NCBI RefSeq assembly: GCF_019583405.1
Contig: NZ_SZUU01000004.1
Span: forward strand, 62,001-126,000
Source: Bacteroides fragilis
GTDB lineage: Bacteria; Bacteroidota; Bacteroidia; Bacteroidales; Bacteroidaceae
DNA: 64,000 bases
Direction: 5' to 3'
A model generated the notes under the pieces. The model ran no database searches. It was not told the DNA's origin and worked only from the letters and a program-made list of their open reading frames with translations. Made by a program: the position numbers and the translations under genes. Of the stretch, positions 17,725 through 25,688 are shown one piece after another (positions within the stretch are counted from its first letter, which is position 1; the number at the start of each line of letters is the position of its first letter).

Positions 17725-18909
17725 CTATTTATCTATCTGTTCTAAAATGCCATTGATATATGCGATAACTATCCCATAGTTAGTCATTGGGACACCTTGT
17801 GCTTTAGCTTTGACTATCCGATTCAGGACATGTTTGCGATTGAACATGCAGGCTCCGCAATGAATAATCAGGTTGTAGCAATTCAGGTCCTTAGGAAAAT
17901 CATTTCCGGAAACAATGTCGATATGCAGTTGCTCTCCGATACGTTTGCGCAACATTCGTGGAAGTTTCACTCTGCCGATGTCTTCGGACAGTGGAGCATG
18001 AGTACAGGCTTCGGCTATCAGGACCCGGGAATTTTCTGTCAGTTGGTCGATGATATACGCTCCTTCGGTATAGTAGTCAATGTCTCCCTTGTAGCGGGCA
18101 AATAATACCGAGAAGGAGGTTAGCCGGCTCTGTGGCGGTTTCTTTTCGTAGACGGTTCTGAAAACCTGCGAATCGGTAATGATCAATGAGGGGGGAGCTG
18201 ACAAGGCTTTGAGGGCATTGTCCAATTGGTCGGTTGTGCAGCTCAAGGTGATGCATTTTTTGTCAAGAAGTTCGCGCAGTGTTTGTACTTGTGGCAGGAT
18301 AAGTCGCCCTTTAGGAGCCTGTATATCCTGTGGCATCACGAGTAGTACCATATCGCCTTCGTTGGCCAAGTCTCCCACAATATCCGGTTGCTCGTTAAGT
18401 TCCGGTAACCGATGAAGAATAGATTGACGGATTGAGTCTATGCCCGTTTTTTCTTTGGCACTGACAATCAAAGGACGTTGTCCTGTCTGTTGTTCCAATT
18501 TATCGGCGACTTCATCCGGTTTCTCTAACAGATCGGCTTTATTCAGTACCAACAGGTAGGGGATATTCCTCTCTTTCAGTAATTCTATCCATCGTTGCTC
18601 TCCAGAAAGTTCCGTATTGCAACAAACCATCAGTGCGATGTCGGCTTTGTCCGCAGCTTGTAAGGTTCGTTCGATACGTAGGGAGCCCAGTTCACCTTCA
18701 TCGTCGAATCCGGCTGTATCGATGAATACACACGGACCGATACCATGCATTTCTATCGGTTGATATACAGGGTCGGTAGTGGTACCGGCGATGTCCGATA
18801 CCAAAGCGGCGTTTTGATTGGTCAATGCATTGATCAATGACGACTTGCCACTGTTTCGTTTACCAAACAAGACGATGTGCAGGCGATTGGAGCGGGGAGA
18901 CGTTTTCAA
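17725..18909 (-). CDS. hydF: [FeFe] hydrogenase H-cluster maturation GTPase HydF
   Basis: A 394-residue scaffold protein that receives the 2Fe subcluster built by HydE and HydG and delivers it to apo-hydrogenase. The N-terminal GTPase domain shows FGKRNSGKSSLINAL (P-loop), DTAGFDDEG (G3), LNKADL (G4) and VSAKE (G5). The C-terminal cluster domain has ACTHAP and, about 50 residues on, HCGACMFN, which matches the CxH...HCxxC iron-sulfur site. It is the last gene of the hyd operon and its start overlaps hydG by 4 bases. Confidence 0.96.
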   Translation of the reverse strand: MKTSPRSNRLHIVLFGKRNSGKSSLINALTNQNAALVSDIAGTTTDPVYQPIEMHGIGPCVFIDTAGFDDEGELGSLRIERTLQAADKADIALMVCCNTELSGEQRWIELLKERNIPYLLVLNKADLLEKPDEVADKLEQQTGQRPLIVSAKEKTGIDSIRQSILHRLPELNEQPDIVGDLANEGDMVLLVMPQDIQAPKGRLILPQVQTLRELLDKKCITLSCTTDQLDNALKALSAPPSLIITDSQVFRTVYEKKPPQSRLTSFSVLFARYKGDIDYYTEGAYIIDQLTENSRVLIAEACTHAPLSEDIGRVKLPRMLRKRIGEQLHIDIVSGNDFPKDLNCYNLIIHCGACMFNRKHVLNRIVKAKAQGVPMTNYGIVIAYINGILEQIDK

Positions 18910-20324
18910 AACCTGAAGTCCCTTTCTCCTGCCGCAATTTGCTTCAGGTTTTCTAAAGCCCGTTCTCGGATTTTAGGGTTGGGGATATGTTGCATTTCTT
19001 GCTTTATCATGGCTACTCCGTGAGCTTTCGTTTCTTCCGAGGCATAATCTTCCAGATATTCCTGTAAGGTTATCAGTGCATTAGGGGAACAGCAGTTGGC
19101 TATTTGTCCCGATTTGACAAGTGACATAAACCGGTCACCCGTGCGTCCGGCACGATAACAGGCTGTACAGAAGCTGGGAATATAGCCCAGTTTCAGTAAC
19201 CAGTTGACCACTTCGTCCAGTGTCCGGGTGTCGCTGACATCGAATTGGGCGGAGTTCTCTTCCGGAGTTTCTGCTTCGGCATAACCGCCTACACTGGTCC
19301 GTGATCCTCCGCTGATCTGCGAAATACCTAAGTCAAGCACTTTTTCACGGGTCTTTTGCGATTCTCGTGTGGAAATAATCATGCCTGTGTAGGGTACGCT
19401 GATGCGAATAACGGCTACTATCTTTTGGAAGATCTCGTCAGAAATGGCATTTTCAAAGTCTTCGGCATTTATGTCATCGGCCGAGCAGATGCGGGGAACG
19501 CTTATGGTATGCGGTCCCACGCCATAAACGGCTTCCAAGTGTTCGGCATGCATCAGCAATCCTACAAAATCATAGCGGTATGTATTCAGGCCGAACAGGA
19601 CTCCCATGCCTACATCATCAATTCCTCCTTGCATGGCACGGTCCATGGCCTCGGTATGATAGGCATAGTTGCTTTTAGGCCCGGTGGGATGCAGCTGTTC
19701 GTAATTCTCTTTATGATATGTCTCTTGAAAGAGGATATATGTACCGATACCTGCATCTTTCAGCTTGCGATAATTCTCTACCGTAGTGGCGGCAATGTTC
19801 ACGTTTACCCGGCGGATAGCTCCGTTTTTATGATGGATACTGTAGATGGTACGGATTGATTCGAGTATATAATCGATTGAGTTACGCACAGGGTCTTCAC
19901 CAGCTTCGAGTGCCAGGCGTTTGTGTCCCATATCTTGCAGGGCAATAACTTCCCGGCATATCTCTTCCTGAGTTAACTTTTTGCGGATGATGGTTTTATT
20001 TTTGAGATGATACGGGCAGTACACACAACCATTGACACAATAGTTGGATAAGTAAAGCGGAGCAAACATGACGATGCGGTTGCCATAGAATTTTTGCTTG
20101 ATCTCTTTGGCAAGATGAAAAATCTCTTTAGTAAGATCTTCTTCAGCACATTCCAGCAATATGGCGGCTTCCCGGTGGGTGAGCCCCTTACAAAGGCGGG
20201 CTTTCTCTATTAAATTTCGGATAAGTTCCCGGTCATTCCGATGGGCGCGGGCATACTCCAGTGTTTCAATAATTTCCTGATGGTTAATAAAGTCGATAGC
20301 ATCAGGTGAATCTACTTTATACAT
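18906..20324 (-). CDS. hydG: [FeFe] hydrogenase maturation radical SAM enzyme HydG
   Basis: A 472-residue tyrosine lyase that makes the CO and cyanide ligands of the H-cluster. The radical SAM cluster motif is NYCVNGCVYCPYH (CxxxCxxC, about residues 91-103). The auxiliary C-terminal cluster, which carries the dangler iron, is in FCTACYRAGRTGDRFMS and ANCCSPNAL (CxxC plus a distal Cys). The length is that of the family. It lies 12 bases after hydE and overlaps hydF. Confidence 0.97.
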   Translation of the reverse strand: MYKVDSPDAIDFINHQEIIETLEYARAHRNDRELIRNLIEKARLCKGLTHREAAILLECAEEDLTKEIFHLAKEIKQKFYGNRIVMFAPLYLSNYCVNGCVYCPYHLKNKTIIRKKLTQEEICREVIALQDMGHKRLALEAGEDPVRNSIDYILESIRTIYSIHHKNGAIRRVNVNIAATTVENYRKLKDAGIGTYILFQETYHKENYEQLHPTGPKSNYAYHTEAMDRAMQGGIDDVGMGVLFGLNTYRYDFVGLLMHAEHLEAVYGVGPHTISVPRICSADDINAEDFENAISDEIFQKIVAVIRISVPYTGMIISTRESQKTREKVLDLGISQISGGSRTSVGGYAEAETPEENSAQFDVSDTRTLDEVVNWLLKLGYIPSFCTACYRAGRTGDRFMSLVKSGQIANCCSPNALITLQEYLEDYASEETKAHGVAMIKQEMQHIPNPKIRERALENLKQIAAGERDFRF

Positions 20325-20336
20325 GTCTTTTGTTGC

Positions 20337-21374
20337 TTAGTTGTTATAATCTCCCCGGCTGTAGTCGATGTGATATCCGACCGCTGTCAGTTGCTTTTCC
20401 AATAAGGCCAGTCCTTCGGCCGCTTCGGCACCGAAAGCTACTTTCTGGTCGTACAGGTTATATTTGTTTCTCACAATGATAGGCGACAGATTGGGCATGA
20501 CCACATTGGCGCCGGCAAGAATGCCCCGTATTCTGCCGTCCGGTGCCAGGCTTGCCAACGCAGTTGTCGAAGGGATCAGTGCCTTGGGATGCATCAGCCT
20601 GAAGATAGAGAGCAGTAACAAGGTCAGCTCTACACTACCTGCTTTTTCGTCACAGAACGGGGTTCGCTGATGGGGGATAAAAGGTCCGATACCAATCATT
20701 TCCGGTTGGAAGTTTTCGATAAAACGTATATCCTCTATCAAAAATTCCACTCTTTGATGAGGAGTCCCTACCATGATGCCTGTTCCGGTCTGGAAACCGA
20801 TTCGTTTGAGTTCCTGGAGGCATTTGATACGTCTTTCGTTGGACATTTCATAGGGGTGCAGACAGTAGTAATGCCCTCTGTTGAATGTTTCGTGGCGTAA
20901 CAGATACCGATTGGCGCCTTTCATAAAATAGCGTTCGTAAGCTTTCGTCGGTTTTTCACCGATAGACAGCGTGATGGCACATTCGGGATATCGCCGGCGG
21001 ATTTCCGCAATGATCTCCTCCATGTCATTGTCCGACCGTTTCGGATCTTCGCCTCCCTGGAGAACGAATGAGCGGAATCCGAGTTTGTAGCCATGTTCGC
21101 AACAATCCCAAATCATCTCCTTACTGAGTCGGTAGCGATCGGCTCGCCAATTGTCTTTCCGGATACCGCAATAGTTGCAGTTATTCCGGCAATAATTACT
21201 TATTTCGATCAGTCCGCGTATGTAGACTCCCTGTCCGAAGTGTGCGGTCGCTACTTCCCGTGCCTGCTGATTGATGTATGCCAAGGCTTCATCATCATAG
21301 TGCGACAACAGGTGTGCGAACTCTTCGGAGGTGAGGGTGCGCTCCTCCCTTAATTTATCTATGAGTTTCTTCAT
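20337..21374 (-). CDS. hydE: [FeFe] hydrogenase maturation radical SAM enzyme HydE
   Basis: A radical SAM protein of about 345 residues acting with HydG in H-cluster assembly. The SAM cluster motif is SNYCRNNCNYCGIRKD (CxxxCxxC, about 60-75), followed by LQGGEDPKRSD. I chose MKKLIDKLREER as start; an ATG three codons upstream is possible. Either start lies inside the 3' end of hydA (20-29 bp overlap), implying translational coupling. Confidence 0.96.
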   Translation of the reverse strand: MKKLIDKLREERTLTSEEFAHLLSHYDDEALAYINQQAREVATAHFGQGVYIRGLIEISNYCRNNCNYCGIRKDNWRADRYRLSKEMIWDCCEHGYKLGFRSFVLQGGEDPKRSDNDMEEIIAEIRRRYPECAITLSIGEKPTKAYERYFMKGANRYLLRHETFNRGHYYCLHPYEMSNERRIKCLQELKRIGFQTGTGIMVGTPHQRVEFLIEDIRFIENFQPEMIGIGPFIPHQRTPFCDEKAGSVELTLLLLSIFRLMHPKALIPSTTALASLAPDGRIRGILAGANVVMPNLSPIIVRNKYNLYDQKVAFGAEAAEGLALLEKQLTAVGYHIDYSRGDYNN

Positions 21375-22824
21375 ACGATTCACGGCGTTTTATCAGTTCC
21401 TGGTTCAACTGCCGGCGTCCACCGATAGCGTCATTATGGGCACTGGGGCCGCTGATACATCCGCCTTCGCAGGCCATGACTTCAATGAACTGTCCTTGTG
21501 CTTTGCCTGTTTTGGCAGCAGCACGCAGCAAGCCTATGTTTTTCTTGTTCAGGTCCGAGACCTGGATGGCGGAGAATTTCTTAGCCTCTTCGCCTAAGTA
21601 GGCCTTAATAGCTCCCATCACACCACCTGCCTGAGCAAAACCGTGTGCTTCGCGTACCGAAGTATAGAGTACTGAGAATGGCTGTGTCTGTTCAAGTTGG
21701 ATGTCCAGTCCCTCAAAGATCGAAGCCATTTCCTCAAAGGTAAGTATATAGTCCACACATTCATCGCGGCGGGCTTCCTTACGTTTGGCCACACACGGGC
21801 CGATAAACACGATCTTTGCATCCGGGTGGCGTTCCTTGGCGATGCGGGCGGCATAATACATCGGGGATCCCGTAGAAGAAACATAAGGCTTCATTCCTGG
21901 TATGTGCTTGTTCACTAATTCGATGTAAGACGGGCAGCAAGAGGTTGTCATGAACGGCTGTCCCTCTTCCAGTTTCTCTTTCAGTTCGGCAGCTTCGTGA
22001 CTTACGGTGTCCATAGCTCCCTGTGCCACTTCGACTACATCGGCAAATCCCATCTGGCGAAGCGCTCCGTATACTGCTTCGATGGATGTATTGAATTGTC
22101 CGAGTATAGAGGGAGCAGGTATCGCTATCATCTTTTCACCGCTGCGGATGCCTTCAAGGACATCAAAAGCCTGGGAAATCTCGAAAATGGCTCCGAAAGG
22201 ACAAGCATTGAGGCACTTGCCACAGTAGATACATTTGCTTTCATCAATATGTTCGATGCCGTTCTCGTCTTTGCTGATAGCTTTCACGGGACAGGCTTCT
22301 TCGCAAGGAACCGGAATGAATACGATGGCGTGGTACGGACAGCTTTGATGGCACTTCCCGCAACTGATACAAGCGTCGTGGTCAATCTTTGCCTGTCCGT
22401 TTTTTCGGAAGCGGATGGCATCCTTGGGGCAGTTCATATAGCAACTGCGGGCTACACAACCACGGCAGAGGTTGGTCACCTCATAGTTAACCTGTACGCA
22501 AGATGAACAAGCTTCATCGATGACGCAGAGTATATTTTCTTTCTGTTTGTTTTTACGTTCCAACGCCTGGCGTGCGTATTCCGAAAGTGGAGTGAGCTCG
22601 TCCGTTTCGTCTGTCATATCGAAACCCAACAAGGGGAAAAGTTTATATTTGTATACAGCACGCTCTTTGTGGATACAGCAGCGTCCGAGCGGGCGTGAAC
22701 GGCGAGGGCTCAGTTCAATGGGAAGTCTGTCAATTTCATTCGTTAATTTGTTCTCTTTCCAGAGATTTACCAATTTTGCCAGCAACTTGTGGCGCACAAT
22801 CATTACGTTGTTGGTGAAAGCCAT
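21355..22824 (-). CDS. hydA: [FeFe] hydrogenase (monomeric, group-B-like)
   Basis: A 489-residue catalytic subunit. The N-terminal half carries Cys-rich iron-sulfur segments (CRGCVARSCYMNCP; CISCGKCHQSCP; CIYCGKCLNACP). The H-cluster domain has all three signatures: TTSCCPSY (L1), FIGPCVAKRKEA (L2) and EVMACEGGCISG (L3). The N-terminal arrangement and the TSCCPSY variant resemble the group B enzymes of anaerobic Bacteroidetes, not the bifurcating trimeric type, and no HydB/HydC genes are adjacent. It probably makes H2 from reduced ferredoxin during fermentation. It is first in hydA-E-G-F and has its own promoter. Confidence 0.93.
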   Translation of the reverse strand: MAFTNNVMIVRHKLLAKLVNLWKENKLTNEIDRLPIELSPRRSRPLGRCCIHKERAVYKYKLFPLLGFDMTDETDELTPLSEYARQALERKNKQKENILCVIDEACSSCVQVNYEVTNLCRGCVARSCYMNCPKDAIRFRKNGQAKIDHDACISCGKCHQSCPYHAIVFIPVPCEEACPVKAISKDENGIEHIDESKCIYCGKCLNACPFGAIFEISQAFDVLEGIRSGEKMIAIPAPSILGQFNTSIEAVYGALRQMGFADVVEVAQGAMDTVSHEAAELKEKLEEGQPFMTTSCCPSYIELVNKHIPGMKPYVSSTGSPMYYAARIAKERHPDAKIVFIGPCVAKRKEARRDECVDYILTFEEMASIFEGLDIQLEQTQPFSVLYTSVREAHGFAQAGGVMGAIKAYLGEEAKKFSAIQVSDLNKKNIGLLRAAAKTGKAQGQFIEVMACEGGCISGPSAHNDAIGGRRQLNQELIKRRESYEETHR

Positions 22825-22849
22825 ATTTGAGTATTTAGAATTAGGGTTA

Positions 22850-22882
22850 CAAAGATACGGCTTGTAGAAGTATTCTGCAAGC
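22850..22882 (-). promoter_or_regulatory. Promoter of the hyd operon with an internal dyad
   Basis: On the minus strand: TTG (complement of 22878-22880), 20 bp, TATCTTTG (complement of 22850-22857). The spacer contains GCTTGTAGAA (22860-22869), GTA, TTCTGCAAGC (22873-22882), a dyad with 9 of 10 matching arm positions. A dyad between the two promoter boxes is well placed for a repressor. The TTGT..ACAA-like outer bases recall Rex redox-sensor sites, but the inner bases and length differ. Confidence 0.6.
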
Positions 22883-22912
22883 GTGCATTAATATTTGTTT
22901 TTTATTCCTTAA

Positions 22913-23692
22913 TTATTTAACGCTGAACCACTCTTTAAATTCAGCTACACGTGCTTTACTGACTAAAATCTTCTCTCCTGATACCGAATGACGAAGATTG
23001 ATGGAAAGACGACTGTTGAACCAGAGGTCTATATCCTTGATGGCTTCCCGTGAAAGGAGATATTGGCGGTTGGCCCGGAAAAAGAGTGTCGGGTCCAGAC
23101 ATTCGGTCAATTCGTCGAGGGTTTGTGGGAATGAATATTCCGTCCCGTCTGTCAGAACAGCTTTCACCTGGCAATCTCTGATGTAGAACAACAGGATCAT
23201 ATCAACCGAAACGGGGAGCAGTTTATCGCCTTTTATCGGAATCAGGAAATGGGTTTTATAGCTTTCCTGCTTTTTTAACATACGCATCAGGTTCACAAGT
23301 TCGTTTGTTTCCGGACCGGTAGGTTTGGAATTGCCGGAACTGAACAGGGTCAGTTTTTCTAATGCCTGTTCTATATCCTGTCTTCCGATAGGTTTCAGTA
23401 AATAATCGATGCTGTTGACTTTGAAAGCCCGTAAGGCATATTCGTCATAGGCAGTAGTGAAAATAATGGGGCAGGTGATGTGGACGTGTTCGAAGATCTC
23501 AAATGCCGACCCGTCTGCCAAGTGGATATCCATAAATACCAGATCGGGCATTGAATGATCGGTGAACCACTCGATGGTATCGGCGATACTGTCGAGTTCC
23601 GTTACGATTTCTATTTGCGGGCAGACTTCGCCGAGTAGTGAAGTCAGGTTTCGTACCGCTGCTTTTTCGTCTTCAATGATGATTGCTTTCAT
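22913..23692 (-). CDS. LytTR-family response regulator
   Basis: A 259-residue regulator. The receiver domain (about 1-120) has EDEKAA, the phosphoacceptor Asp in LVFMDIHLADG (about 53-63) and the Lys in YLLKPIGRQD. A LytTR DNA-binding domain (about 150-250) includes LFYIRDCQVKAVLTDG and FFRANRQYLLSREAI. It is paired with the histidine kinase (4-bp overlap) and lies downstream of the efflux genes. Its targets may be the efflux operon, though the hyd promoter starts just beyond it. Confidence 0.93.
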   Translation of the reverse strand: MKAIIIEDEKAAVRNLTSLLGEVCPQIEIVTELDSIADTIEWFTDHSMPDLVFMDIHLADGSAFEIFEHVHITCPIIFTTAYDEYALRAFKVNSIDYLLKPIGRQDIEQALEKLTLFSSGNSKPTGPETNELVNLMRMLKKQESYKTHFLIPIKGDKLLPVSVDMILLFYIRDCQVKAVLTDGTEYSFPQTLDELTECLDPTLFFRANRQYLLSREAIKDIDLWFNSRLSINLRHSVSGEKILVSKARVAEFKEWFSVK

Positions 23693-24750
23693 AGGTCTTT
23701 CCGGATGAGGGGTATACGAACGGTGAAGTTTCTGTCTTCTGTGATTTGTATTTCTTGTCGGAACAAGAGGCGATAGCGTTTGTCGAGATTGACCAGCCCA
23801 ATGCCGGTACCGGTTGTAGCTGTCAGTTTAGACTGTATGGGATTGCTCACCAGGAGTCCCTCCTCCGAATCGGTCGCGATTGTGATGGTAAGAGGACGGC
23901 GGTTGCTGATCTCATTATGCTTTACGGCATTTTCAATCAGCATTTGTATGGACATGGGGGGAAGCAAATACTCTTCGGAATTATGAGTTATATTGATCTC
24001 GAATCGCAGATTATCTTCAAAACGCATTTTAAGGAGAAAGATGTAGGCTGACACAAAGTCCATTTCTTCACGTAGAGTGACGCATTGCGACTCGTTGCCT
24101 TGCAATGTGTATCGTAGTACGCGTGACAGTTCCTGGATGTAATCTTGTGCCCGGTCTTGATTTTCACGAACGAGCGAACGCAGTGTATTGAGCGAATTGA
24201 AAAGCATGTGTGGGTTCAGTTGGTTTTTCAGCACTTCGAACTGGTTGCGTATGTTTTCTGCTTTTAATTGTTCGTTTTCAACGATTACTTGCTGTTGGCG
24301 ACGAATCAGGTAGATGATATAGCAACTGCTGGTCACCAGGCAGGACATAATGAAATCGCGTAATGGATGCAGGTAGTGGTGCACCATGGCATCTATAGCG
24401 GGAATATCAAATGTCTTGTGCAAATATACAAAGCATTGTCCCAGGAAATTGCTCAATATCCAGGTCAGTACAAAAGAGAGAATAATCTTTTGCCATGTGA
24501 TTTTCATTGAGGTCTGATTGAAATGAAACAGTCGGGTGTTGACTGCAAACAGAATCAGCAATGACAAGAAAGTAAAGAGGACTTCGTTGGCTACATCAGC
24601 GAATTTCATCCCGGGAAAAAGGGTATGACTCTCAAATCCGTCAAAAAGAGAGACTGATTCGGGAAAATGGATAAGTACCGCCACCGCCAACGAGATGATG
24701 ATGGTGGATAGGAGGTATTTATCGTTGTATATAGCTCGGATTCGTTTCAT
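23689..24750 (-). CDS. LytS-like sensor histidine kinase
   Basis: A sensor kinase of about 354 residues starting at MKRIRAIYNDKYLL. The N-terminal part has about four membrane helices and little periplasmic sequence. The His_kinase domain (PF06580 type) follows a coiled linker, with the phosphoacceptor region LKNQLNPHMLFNSLNTLRSL, and a HATPase domain (LPPMSIQMLIENAVKHNE; TGTGIGLVNLDKRY). An upstream ATG (24774) is less likely. A TATCTTTG element (24756-24763) lies five bases before the ATG, which would give an almost leaderless transcript; read-through from the adaptor gene 28 bases upstream is an alternative. Confidence 0.92.
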   Translation of the reverse strand: MKRIRAIYNDKYLLSTIIISLAVAVLIHFPESVSLFDGFESHTLFPGMKFADVANEVLFTFLSLLILFAVNTRLFHFNQTSMKITWQKIILSFVLTWILSNFLGQCFVYLHKTFDIPAIDAMVHHYLHPLRDFIMSCLVTSSCYIIYLIRRQQQVIVENEQLKAENIRNQFEVLKNQLNPHMLFNSLNTLRSLVRENQDRAQDYIQELSRVLRYTLQGNESQCVTLREEMDFVSAYIFLLKMRFEDNLRFEINITHNSEEYLLPPMSIQMLIENAVKHNEISNRRPLTITIATDSEEGLLVSNPIQSKLTATTGTGIGLVNLDKRYRLLFRQEIQITEDRNFTVRIPLIRKDL

Positions 24751-24778
24751 GGGGACAAAGATAAGACAATACACCGGA

Positions 24779-25684
24779 TTATTTTTGTATTCTCGCCGTT
24801 ACATACATGCCGGGACGGAACTGTCGGTTGACATCGTCGATACGGGCATATACTTCGAGCGAACGGCTTACTTCATCCACTTTCTGACCGATGGAGACCA
24901 GGGTAGCCTTGAACACTGTTTTGCCCATACCGTTGACCCGAAACTGGACGGGACTGCCTACTTTCATGTCCGCCAGGTCTTTTTCATAAGTTGTCAGGCA
25001 AAGCAGGGGAGCTGATTTGTCGATGACCTCACAAAGTGCTTCACCCGGTTGGATGTATTTACCGATATTCATTGCCACATCGCTGATATAACCATTGATG
25101 GGAGCCTTTACCTGTAACAAGGGCTGAATGCCGCTTTTCAGTAACTCTTCCGGGACGATGCCCAATAGGGTAAGTTGTGCTGCCGTAGCTTCCAGCTTGC
25201 TTTTCATTGACAGATAGTCTGCTTTGCTCTGTTGAAACTTCTTTTGCGAAGCGGCTTGCTCGGTCGAGAGAGTTTTTTGCCGTTCATATTCGGCCTGCAG
25301 ATATTCTGCTTGGGCGTGGCTGTCGAGATAGGTTTGTTGCAGTGCGATGAAGTCGGGGTTCTCGAGTGTTGCCAGCAGGGCACCTTGCCGTACTTGTTGC
25401 CCCGGTAAGAGTGAGGTGTGTCTCACTACTCCTCCCATAGTGAGGGCCACCGTAGCTTGACGTTGGGGAGGCAATACAATGGTGCCGTTGAAAGATACTT
25501 GATTGGGTTTTGAAGTAGCCGATGTTATTCCGTCTACTTGGGTCGTAACAGTATCAGTCGGGATGTCGGCAATAGCAGGAGTCGGAACTATGGTTTCGGA
25601 TGTCTGTTCAGGGTTTTTGCATGCCGCAAGAACCAATAAGAGGACCGGATAAAATATTTTTTTCATATTCTTTTTATGTTTCAA
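24779..25684 (-). CDS. RND efflux periplasmic adaptor (CusB/CzcB-like lipoprotein)
   Basis: A 301-residue membrane fusion protein. The N-terminus ends in lipobox VLAAC, so it is probably tethered to the inner membrane. It shows a lipoyl-like half (VALTMGGVVRHTSLLPGQ), a helical hairpin (about 110-170) and beta-barrel parts (VKAPINGYISDVAMNIGKYI). It links the RND pump to the outer-membrane channel. It starts 4 bases after the pump gene stop, so the two are co-translated. Confidence 0.9.
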   Translation of the reverse strand: MKHKKNMKKIFYPVLLLVLAACKNPEQTSETIVPTPAIADIPTDTVTTQVDGITSATSKPNQVSFNGTIVLPPQRQATVALTMGGVVRHTSLLPGQQVRQGALLATLENPDFIALQQTYLDSHAQAEYLQAEYERQKTLSTEQAASQKKFQQSKADYLSMKSKLEATAAQLTLLGIVPEELLKSGIQPLLQVKAPINGYISDVAMNIGKYIQPGEALCEVIDKSAPLLCLTTYEKDLADMKVGSPVQFRVNGMGKTVFKATLVSIGQKVDEVSRSLEVYARIDDVNRQFRPGMYVTARIQK

Positions 25685-25688
25685 CAGG

